Notes: generated by a model not told the origin, from the letters alone. Shown: positions 6,932 through 14,373, counted from the stretch's first letter. The stretch: 20,778 nucleotides of DNA from Bacillota bacterium (GCA_023400055.1 JAEXFN010000022.1:1-20778), one strand, 5' to 3'. Made by a program: numbers and translations.

Positions 6932-7837
6932 ATGAAACAAATGCGAAGAATCCTGGAGAGAGATCCATGGTTCGGCCTGATGCTGGTAGCGCCGATTTTG
7001 ATTTGGATCGTCGCGTCGCTGCTCTATCCATTGCTGGAAGCGATCCTGTTGAGTTTGAAGAATGTGGGATACGCGGGAACGGAAGGTCGTTTCATCGGTT
7101 TGAGAAACTACCTCAATCTGTTATCCCAAAGTTCGTTTTATTATTCGCTCTGGATTACATTGATTTGGACCGTACTCAATGTGGTGTTGCAGATTGGCTC
7201 CGCGTTGGTTGGGGCGAAAATCTTAAATCAAGATTTTTTCGGAAAAGAGTTTATCCGAAATTGGATTATCGTGCCGTGGGTATTACCGTCGATCGTATTG
7301 GCTACGTTGGGCAAATGGGTGCTCGATCCCTCATTGGGAATCGTCAATTATTTGCTGCGGCATTTGGGGTTGATCGATGCGCCGCTCTCTTTTTTGAGCG
7401 ATGTCAACCTGGCGTTGCCGTGGGTGATCCTGCTCAACGTTTGGCGCTGGTTTCCGTTTTTTGTGGTCATGTTTTTAGCCGCCTTGCAAACCGTGCCGAA
7501 AGAACTGTTTGAGGCCGCTGAAATCGATCAGGCGGGTTTCTGGCAGAAATTCATTTATGTTGAATTGCCGGGGATCATGCCGATTCTTAAAGTACAAGTT
7601 TTGTTATGCATTTTATGGGCGGTGAATATTTTCGATACGATTTGGCTGTTGACGCGCGGCGGACCGGCGAAGACCACCACCACTCTTCCGGTTTTGATTT
7701 ATCTCAAGGCGTTTCAAGAATATCGTATCTCCCAATCATCGGCTCTTGCCGTTTTGATGTTCGTTATTTTACTGATCGGCAGTTTCATATATTTCCGGCG
7801 TTCACTCAATGTCGATTGGGAGGAAGAAAAGCAATGA
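6932..7837 (+). CDS. Sugar ABC transporter permease (MalF/UgpA type)
   Basis: 301 aa integral membrane protein with about six hydrophobic segments, starting WFGLMLVAPILIWIVASLLY near residues 13-32. The cytoplasmic EAA loop that docks the ATPase is seen at about 194-213 (FEAAEIDQAGFWQKFIYVEL). WLLTRGGPAKTT near residue 238 is a usual MalF-family signature. It would form the transport channel with the next gene product. GAGG precedes ATG 6932. It ends by overlapping the next start (ATGA at 7834-7837), so translation is coupled. Confidence 0.93.
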   Translation: MKQMRRILERDPWFGLMLVAPILIWIVASLLYPLLEAILLSLKNVGYAGTEGRFIGLRNYLNLLSQSSFYYSLWITLIWTVLNVVLQIGSALVGAKILNQDFFGKEFIRNWIIVPWVLPSIVLATLGKWVLDPSLGIVNYLLRHLGLIDAPLSFLSDVNLALPWVILLNVWRWFPFFVVMFLAALQTVPKELFEAAEIDQAGFWQKFIYVELPGIMPILKVQVLLCILWAVNIFDTIWLLTRGGPAKTTTTLPVLIYLKAFQEYRISQSSALAVLMFVILLIGSFIYFRRSLNVDWEEEKQ

Positions 7838-8664
7838 AAAACAGCCCAATTTCCCAATTTATCAGGTTCTTGACCGCCATACTTTTCTCAGCCATCGTTT
7901 TTTTGCCGTTAATCTGGATTTTTTTGAATTCCTTTAAAAGCACGCCGGAATTGACCAGTACGACGCCGACGTTTTTCCCGCATACCTTTACCATGGAACA
8001 CTATATCAACCTTTTTACGCAGGTAGATTTCGGTCGGTATTTGTGGAACAGCACCTATGTGGCGGTGGTGAGCACGATCATTACATTGGTGCTCGGCTCG
8101 CTGGCGGCTTACAGCATCTATCGTTGCAAGTTCCCGGGCCGGAAGGCGCTTTTTGCCTTGTTTCTCACGGTGTATGTCTTTCCCCGGGTGTTATTGATGA
8201 TTCCGCTGTTTATTATTTTATCGAAAATAGGCTTGGTCAACACGCTGTTTTCACTGGTGATTCTGAATGTGACGACTACCGCGCCGTTTAGCATCTGGAC
8301 CCTGAAAGCGTTTTTCACCACCATCCCGTTTGAATTGGAAGAGGCCGCGGCCATTGACGGTGCGAGCCGCCTGAAGGCATTATTTCGAATCATCTTGCCG
8401 GTGACGGCTCCGGGCATCGCTGCCCTCGGATTGAACTCGTTTCTACTGTGCTGGACCGAATATCTGTTTGCTTCCGTTTTCATTATGTCCACCCAGTTAA
8501 AAACGGTTCCGGTTGGAATGGCGCTTTTCTTGGATCAGTATTTCATCGATTGGGGAATGTTGATGTCGAGTTCCGTGGTGGTGGCGTTGCCTCCGCTTAT
8601 TTTATTCGCCTTCGTCGGGCGTTTCTATGTCAAAGGACTTACCGCTGGAGCGGTAAAGGGTTAA
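7834..8664 (+). CDS. Sugar ABC transporter permease (MalG/UgpE type)
   Basis: 276 aa from ATG 7834. An open frame continues upstream inside the preceding permease gene (to 7606), but GGGAGGAA at 7818-7825 and the ATGA overlap with the previous stop point to 7834. About six membrane segments; the N-terminus has VFLPLIWIFLNSFKSTPEL, typical of MalG-like partners. The EAA loop is FELEEAAAIDGASRLKALFR and the exit motif is LPVTAPGI. It pairs with the upstream MalF-type protein. No ATPase gene is found in this operon, so a shared MsmK/UgpC-type ATPase encoded elsewhere is presumably used. Confidence 0.93.
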   Translation: MKNSPISQFIRFLTAILFSAIVFLPLIWIFLNSFKSTPELTSTTPTFFPHTFTMEHYINLFTQVDFGRYLWNSTYVAVVSTIITLVLGSLAAYSIYRCKFPGRKALFALFLTVYVFPRVLLMIPLFIILSKIGLVNTLFSLVILNVTTTAPFSIWTLKAFFTTIPFELEEAAAIDGASRLKALFRIILPVTAPGIAALGLNSFLLCWTEYLFASVFIMSTQLKTVPVGMALFLDQYFIDWGMLMSSSVVVALPPLILFAFVGRFYVKGLTAGAVKG

Positions 8665-8685
8665 TTCGAACAAGGAGCGATCAGG

Positions 8686-9522
8686 ATGACTTTCATTCAA
8701 CAGGACAATGGACCGTTACAAAAATTTCAAGTCGAGCGGCTGTCGGTAGCCATCTATGAAACCCGGGTCGCCATGGGCCGCGCGGCCGGATTGGCGGTTA
8801 TCGATAAAATAAAGGCTTTGCAATCGCGGCCGGGCCCGGTGCGGATGATCTTCGCGGCGGCGCCGTCCCAGAACGAATTCCTGGAAACGTTGGTCCAGGG
8901 CCGGGGAATCGACTGGACCCGGATTATTGCCTTTCATATGGACGATTATCTCGGCCTGGCCGATGACGCGCCGCAGCGATTCTCCAATTACCTAAAGGAG
9001 CATCTTTTTGAGCGGCTGCCGTTCGGGAAAGTGCATTATCTGATCGGACCGGATTCGGAACTGGTCCGAAACGATTCACGGGAGCGGTCGGCCGGCGCGA
9101 TTCGGAAGGCCTGTTCCGATTATAGCCATTTATTAAAGGAAGCCCCCATCGACATCGTGTGCATGGGGATCGGCGAGAATGGGCACGTGGCGTTCAACGA
9201 CCCGCCGGTGGCCGACTTTAACGATCCGGACTGGGTGAAATTGGTGGAGCTTGAAGAGCGCTGCCGGATTCAGCAGGTCAATGACGGATGCTTCCGGACC
9301 CTGGCCGAGGTACCGACCCACGCGCTGAGCCTGACCGTTCCGGCGCTGATGGCCGGGACCAGTTTGTTCTGCATGGTGCCGGGCCCGACCAAACGGCAGG
9401 CGGTCTATCGTACCCTGCACGGCCCGGTGAGTACCGAATGCCCCGCCACAGTGCTGCGGAATCATCCCGACGCGCGCCTGTATTTGGACCGGGAGGCGGC
9501 GGCCGATTGGACCGAGGCGTGA
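8686..9522 (+). CDS. nagB: Glucosamine-6-phosphate deaminase family protein, divergent active site
   Basis: 278 aa, AAGGAG 8 nt before ATG. NagB/6-phosphogluconolactonase fold; canonical NagB converts glucosamine-6-phosphate to fructose-6-phosphate and ammonia. The first catalytic motif is FHMDDYLG (83-90, D86 equal to Asp72 of E. coli NagB). The second is GIGENGHVAFNDPP (161-174); E. coli NagB has GxGNDGHIAFNEP. Thus the Asp141 equivalent is Asn165 and the Glu148 equivalent is Asp172, while the catalytic His is kept (H167). NagB relatives with this GENGH...NDPP pattern form a recognisable subgroup. Final enzyme of the operon, completing the NagA to NagB route to glycolysis. The substitutions leave open an altered substrate or activity. 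Confidence 0.82.
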   Translation: MTFIQQDNGPLQKFQVERLSVAIYETRVAMGRAAGLAVIDKIKALQSRPGPVRMIFAAAPSQNEFLETLVQGRGIDWTRIIAFHMDDYLGLADDAPQRFSNYLKEHLFERLPFGKVHYLIGPDSELVRNDSRERSAGAIRKACSDYSHLLKEAPIDIVCMGIGENGHVAFNDPPVADFNDPDWVKLVELEERCRIQQVNDGCFRTLAEVPTHALSLTVPALMAGTSLFCMVPGPTKRQAVYRTLHGPVSTECPATVLRNHPDARLYLDREAAADWTEA

Positions 9523-9734
9523 GATGCCCCGCCTAAGTTTGCGTGGCTAAAAACGCGGGAAAGCGGCGCCGGCGAAGACGGGTCGCGACCGATCCTGCCT
9601 TCAGTTGGTGAATATCTAAAACATAACTTCATTTGAAGACAGCTCATGCCGTCCCAGCTGCAATGCCAAAACCGCGGGTTGATGGACTCGCGGTTTTATT
9701 TTTTGGCGAATCGGTTGGAGATAAAAGTGATTCA
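9523..9734. other. Intergenic segment between the operons, no gene
   Basis: No supported coding frame. It contains a perfect 10-bp palindrome GGTCGCGACC at 9581-9590 of unknown meaning and the terminator listed at 9668. A TTG-started 72-codon frame at 9633-9851 runs through the terminator into the tandem array and is not believed. Confidence 0.6.
9668..9704 (+). terminator. Rho-independent terminator of the amino-sugar operon
   Basis: AAAACCGCGGG (9668-9678) pairs with CTCGCGGTTTT (9687-9697), an 11-bp stem with one G-U pair and an 8-nt loop, followed by A and then six T (9699-9704). It is about 145 nt past the nagB stop and marks the end of the first operon. Confidence 0.85.
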
Positions 9735-9965
9735 GTAACTGAAGGAGCTCATTTTGTTACTGAACGGAAAGTATCCGTAACCAAACGAAAGCATTCAGTT
9801 GCTGAATCGAAAATATCAGTTACCAAACGAAAGTATTCGGTAACCGAATGAAAAGCAACCGTAACCAAACGAAAGGCTTCAGTTACTAAAGCGAAAGCAT
9901 CAGTTGCCAAACGAAAACATTCAGTAACTGAATCGAAAGCAACCGTTACTGAAATTGATGATGCG
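9735..9965. repeat. 21-bp tandem repeat array, 11 degenerate copies
   Basis: Eleven units in strict 21-bp register begin at 9735, 9756, 9777, 9798, 9819, 9840, 9861, 9882, 9903, 9924 and 9945. The consensus is roughly GTWACYRAANCGAAAG followed by a variable five-base tail such as CATTC. Copies differ by several substitutions but no indels, so register is kept. Both strands have open frames through it: forward VTKRKHS-like and reverse FRLVTDA-like heptads. Neither has a credible start, and each frame runs into unrelated sequence, so I call it non-coding. Period and GAAAG core are shared with the array at 10-114. Confidence 0.92.
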
Positions 9966-10174
9966 GCGCTGGAACGGCTCGCTTGGCCTGCCGGGCACGG
10001 CTCGGCGGCGACCGGCGGTGCCGGGAATGGCTGAGCCGGTCGTCCGTGGCGAAAAGCGGCAGCCGCCACGGCCCTGGAAAATGTCGCGCCAGGCGGCTCG
10101 GCCCTCGCACCAATTTGCGGTTGGGCAGCGCAAATAAATTGTGATAATATTCGATAAAAATTGGCATCGAAGTA

Positions 10175-10203
10175 TTGACATTCCGGGACTGGTAAAGTAA
10201 GCT
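10175..10203 (+). promoter_or_regulatory. Weak candidate promoter for the sulfate operon
   Basis: A perfect TTGACA (10175-10180) is followed after 17 bp by TAAGCT (10198-10203), which keeps only the three strongest -10 positions (T, A and final T). If used, the leader would be about 200 nt. A weak -10 fits a promoter needing an activator. Other -10 choices nearby have poorer spacing. Confidence 0.3.
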
Positions 10204-10226
10204 ATTAAATATCTACTAAATAAATC

Positions 10227-10243
10227 GGAATTATGGACATTCC
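10227..10243. promoter_or_regulatory. GGAAT-N7-ATTCC dyad, candidate sulfur-regulator site
   Basis: GGAAT (10227-10231) and ATTCC (10239-10243) form a perfect dyad about 25 bp after the candidate -10. The half-site GACATTCC occurs here (10236-10243) and again overlapping the -35 element (10177-10184). The repeat of the same half-site around a promoter of a sulfate operon suggests a regulator site; which regulator is unknown. Confidence 0.35.
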
Positions 10244-10286
10244 TTCGGCATAAGATGGGTTGGTAACGGTTCGATAGCGGAAACGG

Positions 10287-10324
10287 CCTATTTTGATACT
10301 TTTAATTACAAGTAAGTCGATAGG
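10287..10324 (+). promoter_or_regulatory. Two-stem nested hairpin in the sulfate operon leader
   Basis: CCTAT (10287-10291) pairs with ATAGG (10320-10324), and inside it TACTT (10297-10301) pairs with AAGTA (10310-10314). The two 5-bp stems are separated by a symmetrical 5x5 internal loop. The stems are short and AT-rich, so stability is modest. It could be a structured leader element or chance. Confidence 0.25.
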
Positions 10325-10404
10325 AATGGTAATACCGCTGCGATCCCAAAAAGTTATGCCATAAAAATAAATCCAAAAAACAAATCAAAGGGGGTCTCTA
10401 TCGA

Positions 10405-11418
10405 ATGGTGAAAAAACTGGTTTTGCTACTTAGCCTGGTCATGGTGTTGGGAATGGCGGCTTTGCCCATGGCCTGGGCGGCGCCCGGCGAAGTTACGCTG
10501 CTGAATGTATCATATGATCCGACCCGGGAATTGTATCAGGATTACAATGCCGCTTTTGCCAAGTATTGGAAGGAAAAGAGCGGTCAGACGGTGACTGTCA
10601 AGCAGTCGCACGGCGGGTCGGGCGCGCAGTCCCGGGCGGTCATCGACGGTCTGGAGGCCGATGTGGTGACTCTGGCGCTGGCCTATGATGTCGACGCCCT
10701 GTACGAAAACGGCCAGTTGATTGCCAAAGACTGGCTGAAGCGGCTGCCGAACAATAGCGCGCCGTACACCTCGACCATCGTGTTCTTGGTGCGCAAGGGC
10801 AATCCCAAAGCCATTAAGGACTGGTCCGATCTGGTGAAACCCGGCGTCTCGGTGATTACGCCCAATCCCAAAACCTCGGGGGGCGCCCGCTGGAATTACC
10901 TGGCGGCTTGGGGTTACGCGCTGAAAAAGTATGGCGGCAAGCAGGATAAGGCCAAAGAGTTCGTCGCCCAGCTGATGAAGAACGTGCCGGTACTGGATTC
11001 GGGAGCGCGCGGCGCCACCAATACCTTTGTCCAGCGCGGCCTGGGCGATGTCCTGCTGGCCTGGGAGAATGAGGCTTTCTTGGCCATCAACGAACTGGGC
11101 AAGGATAAGTTCGAGATCGTGGTCCCCTCGTTGAGCATCCTGGCGGAACCGTCGGTGGCGGTGGTCGATAAATTCGTTGATAAACACGGCACCCGCAAAG
11201 TGGCCGAAGCGTATCTTAAGTATTGGTATACCAAGGAAGGTCAGGAGATCGCCGCCCGCAATTACTACCGGCCCCGCCTGAAATCGGTGGCCGCCAAATA
11301 CGATCATTTCGCCAAGGTAAACTTGTTTACCATCGATTCGGTCTTCGGCGGCTGGCAGAAGGCACAGAAGACTCACTTCGCCGACGGCGGCGTCTTTGAC
11401 CAGATTTATCAGCATTGA
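10405..11418 (+). CDS. sbp: Sulfate/thiosulfate ABC transporter substrate-binding protein
   Basis: 337 aa. Signal peptide at 1-25 (MVKK, hydrophobic LVLLLSLVMVLGMAAL core, AWA cleavage site), without lipobox cysteine. The mature protein begins with LLNVSYDPTRELYQDYN, the hallmark of the Sbp/CysP family. QSHGGSGAQSRAVIDGLEAD is the sulfate-binding region, and NPKTSGGARWNYLAAWGYA is another family block. It captures sulfate outside the inner membrane for the CysT-CysW-CysA importer encoded next. AAGGGGGT is 9 nt before ATG. First gene of a long operon; its position fits the high expression usual for binding proteins. Thiosulfate binding is possible and cannot be separated by sequence here. Confidence 0.95.
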   Translation: MVKKLVLLLSLVMVLGMAALPMAWAAPGEVTLLNVSYDPTRELYQDYNAAFAKYWKEKSGQTVTVKQSHGGSGAQSRAVIDGLEADVVTLALAYDVDALYENGQLIAKDWLKRLPNNSAPYTSTIVFLVRKGNPKAIKDWSDLVKPGVSVITPNPKTSGGARWNYLAAWGYALKKYGGKQDKAKEFVAQLMKNVPVLDSGARGATNTFVQRGLGDVLLAWENEAFLAINELGKDKFEIVVPSLSILAEPSVAVVDKFVDKHGTRKVAEAYLKYWYTKEGQEIAARNYYRPRLKSVAAKYDHFAKVNLFTIDSVFGGWQKAQKTHFADGGVFDQIYQH

Positions 11419-11433
11419 AATTAAGCGGGTGGG

Positions 11434-12270
11434 ATGGTCTTGAACTGGAAAAAACGCAGTATCCTGCCGGGTTTTGGCCCGGCACTCGGTTTTACGGTAT
11501 TTTACATGAGCCTGATTCTCTTGATTCCGCTGGCGATGCTGTTTTTGCGGGCGTCGACGCTCAACTGGCCGCAATTCTGGCAAGCGGTGGCCGCGCCGCG
11601 GGTGGTCGCCTCCTACCGCCTGAGCCTGCTCGCTTCTTTCGGCGGAGCCTTGATCAATGGCGTCTTCGGCCTGTTGCTGGCCTGGGTGCTGACCCGTTAT
11701 CAATTCCCGGGCCGGAAACTGATCGACGCCCTGGTCGACCTACCGTTCGCGATGCCGACCGCGGTGGCCGGCATCGCCCTGACCACCATTTACTCGGCCA
11801 ATGGCTGGATCGGCCGTTTCCTGGAGCCGCTCGGCATCAAGGTCGCCTATACGCCGCTGGGGGTGGTGGTGGCCTTGACCTTCATCGGCCTGCCTTTTGT
11901 GGTCCGCACGGTCCAGCCGGTCCTGATGGACCTGGAGAAGGAGGTCGAGGAGGCGGCGGTCAGTTTGGGGGCCAACCGCTGGCAGACCTTCCGCCGGGTC
12001 ATCTTCCCGGCGCTCTGGCCCAGCTGGCTGACGGGCCTGGCTTTGGCTTTCGCCCGCGCCCTCGGGGAATACGGCTCGGTCGTGTTCATCTCCGGCAATA
12101 TGCCGCTGCGGACCGAAATCGCGCCGCTGGTGATCGTGACCAAACTGGAACAGTTTGATTACGCCGGTGCGGCCGCGGTGGCGACGGTGATCCTGTGCGC
12201 TTCCTTTGTTTTATTGCTGCTGATCAACCTGTTGCAATGGTGGAGCGGCAGGAAACAGCTGGTGGCTTGA
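11434..12270 (+). CDS. cysT: Sulfate ABC transporter permease CysT (CysU)
   Basis: 278 aa inner-membrane permease with about six hydrophobic segments. Family features: LPFAMPTAVAGIALTTIYS (about 103-121), the EAA loop VEEAAVSLGANRWQTFRRVI with FPALWPSW, and ARALGEYGSVVFISGNMP, a sequence typical of CysT. It forms a heterodimeric channel with CysW. The start is either ATG 11434 or the in-frame TTG at 11440; the purine-rich GCGGGTGGG upstream overlaps the first and is better spaced for the second, a two-codon difference. It lies 15 nt after sbp. Confidence 0.94.
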   Translation: MVLNWKKRSILPGFGPALGFTVFYMSLILLIPLAMLFLRASTLNWPQFWQAVAAPRVVASYRLSLLASFGGALINGVFGLLLAWVLTRYQFPGRKLIDALVDLPFAMPTAVAGIALTTIYSANGWIGRFLEPLGIKVAYTPLGVVVALTFIGLPFVVRTVQPVLMDLEKEVEEAAVSLGANRWQTFRRVIFPALWPSWLTGLALAFARALGEYGSVVFISGNMPLRTEIAPLVIVTKLEQFDYAGAAAVATVILCASFVLLLLINLLQWWSGRKQLVA

Positions 12271-12279
12271 GAGGTGGAG
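12271..12279 (+). promoter_or_regulatory. Ribosome binding site fixing a TTG start for cysW
   Basis: GAGGTGGAG directly follows the cysT stop and ends 5 nt before an in-frame TTG at 12285. Longer frames upstream lie inside cysT, and the next in-frame GTG (12294) is 14 nt away from the site. TTG 12285 is therefore the best start. Confidence 0.65.
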
Positions 12280-12284
12280 TTGAC

Positions 12285-13208
12285 TTGAGAAATGTGGAGC
12301 GTGGGGAACCCTTGGAAACTTTGGCAAAGCAAGCGGCGGCGCTGCCGGTTACAAGCGCCGCCCCCACCAGCGAGCGGGTCGGGGTCCGCTGGTGCCTGAC
12401 GGGAATCGCCCTGTTATTCGTAAGCCTCTTTTTAATCATTCCGCTGCTGGCCGTCTTCAGCCAGGCCTTGGAGAAAGGCGTTCAGGTTTACCTGAAGGCG
12501 CTGGTCGAGCCGGATACCTTCGTGGCGATCCGCCTGACGTTAATCACCGCGGCGATTGCCGTCCCGCTGAATCTCTGCTTCGGGCTGGCGGCGGCCTGGG
12601 CCATCGCCAAGTTCGATTTCTTCGGCAAGAGCTTCCTGGTGACGCTGATCGATCTGCCCTTCGCGATTTCACCGGTGATCTCCGGTCTGATCTACGTATT
12701 GCTCTTCGGACTCCAAGGCTGGCTGGGGCCTTGGCTGTTCGCCCATGACCTGAAGATCGTCTTCGCGGTGCCGGGGATCGTGCTCGCCACGGTGCTGGTG
12801 ACTTTCCCGTTTGTGGCCCGCGAGCTGATTCCGCTGATGGAAAGCCAGGGCAAGGAGGAGGAGGAAGCGGCGTTGGTGCTCGGCGCCAACGGCTGGCAAA
12901 CCTTTTGGAGGGTGACCCTGCCCAATGTGCGGTGGGGTTTGCTCTATGGGATCATCCTCTGCAACGCCCGGGCGATGGGAGAGTTCGGGGCGGTTTCGGT
13001 GGTTTCGGGTCATATTCGCGGCATGACCAACACGATCCCCTTGCAAGTGGAGATTTTGTATAACGAGTATAACTTTACGGCCGCTTTCGCCGTGGCCTCG
13101 CTGTTGGCGCTGCTGGCGCTGGTGACCCTGGCCGTCAAATCCCTGGTGGAATGGAAGGTAGGGCTTCAAAAACCGGAGCGGCGGGGTCCGGTCGGGCAGG
13201 AAGGATAG
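12285..13208 (+). CDS. cysW: Sulfate ABC transporter permease CysW
   Basis: 307 aa from TTG 12285. A hydrophilic N-terminal stretch of about 30 residues precedes about six membrane segments. Family features: DLPFAISPVISGLIYVLLFG, the EAA loop KEEEEAALVLGANGWQTFWR with VTLPNVRWGL, and NARAMGEFGAVSVVSGHIRG, which is typical of CysW. The tail is VEILYNEYNFTAAFAVASLL. It partners CysT and docks CysA. The N-terminus is slightly longer than E. coli CysW (291 aa), so the exact start has some doubt. It is 14 nt downstream of cysT and 3 nt upstream of cysA. Confidence 0.93.
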   Translation: MRNVERGEPLETLAKQAAALPVTSAAPTSERVGVRWCLTGIALLFVSLFLIIPLLAVFSQALEKGVQVYLKALVEPDTFVAIRLTLITAAIAVPLNLCFGLAAAWAIAKFDFFGKSFLVTLIDLPFAISPVISGLIYVLLFGLQGWLGPWLFAHDLKIVFAVPGIVLATVLVTFPFVARELIPLMESQGKEEEEAALVLGANGWQTFWRVTLPNVRWGLLYGIILCNARAMGEFGAVSVVSGHIRGMTNTIPLQVEILYNEYNFTAAFAVASLLALLALVTLAVKSLVEWKVGLQKPERRGPVGQEG

Positions 13209-13211
13209 CAG

Positions 13212-14291
13212 ATGAGTATCGTCATTCGGGATGTATTTAAGAAGTTCGGCAATTTTACGGCGTTAAACCATGTTGACTTGGAGATTCCCGACGGAGAGCT
13301 GGTCGCCTTGCTGGGACCGTCGGGTTCCGGCAAGACCACGCTGCTCCGGATCATCGCCGGCCTGGAGACGCCGGACGGCGGAGCGGTCCTCTTCGAAGGC
13401 GAGGACGCCACCGCCCAGCGGGTCCAGGACCGGAAGGTCGGCTTTGTCTTCCAGCACTATGCCTTATTCCGGCACATGACCGTCTTTGAGAATGTGGCTT
13501 TCGGGCTGCGGGTCCGGCCGGCCCGCGCCCGGCCCTCGCGCGAGGCGATCGGCGCCAAAGTCAATGAGCTCCTGAAGCTGGTCCAGATGGACCGGCTGGG
13601 CGACCGTTACCCCTCGCAACTCTCCGGCGGCCAGCGGCAACGGATCGCCCTAGCCCGGGCCCTCGCGGTGGAGCCGAAGGTGATGCTGTTGGATGAGCCC
13701 TTCGGCGCGCTGGACGCCAAAGTCCGCAAGGAATTACGCCACTGGATCCGGCAGTTGCATAACGAGATTCACCTGACCAGCATTTTTGTGACCCATGACC
13801 AGGAAGAGGCGCTAGAGGTCGCCGACCGCGTCGTGGTGATGAACGAGGGCCGGATCGAACAGATCGGCACCCCCGAGGAGGTTTACGATCAGCCGGCCAA
13901 CGCCTTTGTCTATCAGTTTCTGGGCAGCGTCAACCTCTTCCATGGCCGGCTCGATCGGGGCCAGGTCCAGATCGGCGCCACCGAATTTGCGACGCCGGAT
14001 CATCCCGACGCCGAGGCCCAGGAGGCGATCGCTTTTGTCCGGCCGCATGAATTGGCCATCGAGCGCGACAACCAGGATCCCCAGAATTCGCAGAGCATTA
14101 AAGCGTGGGTCACCCACATCCGGTCCATCGGCCCGGTGGTCCGCATGGAGTTAAAACGGGCCGATGATAACAGCGTCATCGAAGCGGAGCTGAGCAAGGA
14201 GCGTTTCGCCGAGCTGAAGCTGTCGGCCGGCGATGAGGTGTTTGTAGGTTTGAAAAATCTCAAGGTCTTTGTGGAGGATTACATCATTTAA
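13212..14291 (+). CDS. cysA: Sulfate/thiosulfate ABC transporter ATP-binding protein CysA
   Basis: 359 aa. Complete ABC ATPase: Walker A GPSGSGKTT (35-43), Q-loop Q81 (FVFQHYALF), signature LSGGQ (137-141), Walker B VMLLDEPFGALD (157-168, catalytic E162), H-loop H195 (VTHDQEEA). The C-terminal ~120 residues form the TOBE-like regulatory domain usual for CysA, including IAFVRPHELAI. It energises sulfate import through CysT-CysW. AGGAAGGA is 6 nt before ATG, and the cysW stop is 3 nt away. It is the only ABC ATPase in the window. Sulfate-type CysA proteins are normally dedicated, so I do not expect it to serve the upstream sugar permeases. Confidence 0.95.
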   Translation: MSIVIRDVFKKFGNFTALNHVDLEIPDGELVALLGPSGSGKTTLLRIIAGLETPDGGAVLFEGEDATAQRVQDRKVGFVFQHYALFRHMTVFENVAFGLRVRPARARPSREAIGAKVNELLKLVQMDRLGDRYPSQLSGGQRQRIALARALAVEPKVMLLDEPFGALDAKVRKELRHWIRQLHNEIHLTSIFVTHDQEEALEVADRVVVMNEGRIEQIGTPEEVYDQPANAFVYQFLGSVNLFHGRLDRGQVQIGATEFATPDHPDAEAQEAIAFVRPHELAIERDNQDPQNSQSIKAWVTHIRSIGPVVRMELKRADDNSVIEAELSKERFAELKLSAGDEVFVGLKNLKVFVEDYII

Positions 14292-14344
14292 AGCAGGCCT
14301 GCCGCCTGGATCCATGATGAAACTTTTTTCATACAAAACAAACC

Positions 14345-14373
14345 AGAGAACCGGCTGCGGCGCACCGGTTCTT
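14345..14373 (+). promoter_or_regulatory. Strong hairpin just upstream of the sulfur-carrier gene
   Basis: AGAACCGG (14347-14354) pairs with CCGGTTCT (14365-14372). Inside, TGC (14356-14358) pairs with GCA (14362-14364), leaving one bulged C and a 3-nt GGC loop, about 11 bp in total. No U-tract follows. It ends about 5 nt before the AAAGGA ribosome binding site of the carrier gene. The 100-nt gap between cysA and the carrier also holds a perfect palindrome GCAGGCCTGC (14293-14302) and an AT-rich ATGAAA-CTTT-TTTCAT hairpin (14317-14332). It may be an mRNA processing or expression-tuning element between transporter and enzyme genes. Confidence 0.6.

Larger units (their letters stand above)
9966..10404. 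other. Long untranslated region upstream of the sulfate operon
   Basis: No gene is supported. The first ~170 bp are GC-rich (to about 10130) and the rest AT-rich, a sharp change. The AT-rich part holds a TTGACA element, a GGAAT-N7-ATTCC dyad and a nested hairpin, listed separately. I do not recognise a SAM riboswitch, cysteine T-box or other named riboswitch. Confidence 0.55.

Noticed and set aside
7606..7833. Upstream extension of the second sugar permease
   Set aside because: It lies wholly inside the first permease gene; an ATGA overlap with a good ribosome binding site marks 7834.
9633..9851. 72-codon forward frame reading into VTKRKHS-like heptads
   Set aside because: It starts at a TTG, runs through the intrinsic terminator and owes its length to the 21-bp repeat, which keeps frames open automatically.
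9749..10069. 106-codon reverse frame with FRLVTDA-like heptads
   Set aside because: The non-repeat half is GC-rich low-complexity sequence, no credible start signal is visible, and open frames on both strands are expected from a 21-bp repeat. Kept only as a point to check in the array finding.
10140..10404. SAM riboswitch or cysteine T-box before the sulfate operon
   Set aside because: I could not find their conserved core sequences or an intrinsic terminator in the leader.
10510..11703. 397-codon reverse frame opposite sbp and cysT
   Set aside because: It is antisense to two clearly recognised genes in high-GC DNA and is histidine, glutamine and arginine rich, as shadow frames are.
11415..12158. 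247-codon forward frame overlapping cysT
   Set aside because: Glycine, proline and arginine rich alternate frame of cysT with no family resemblance.
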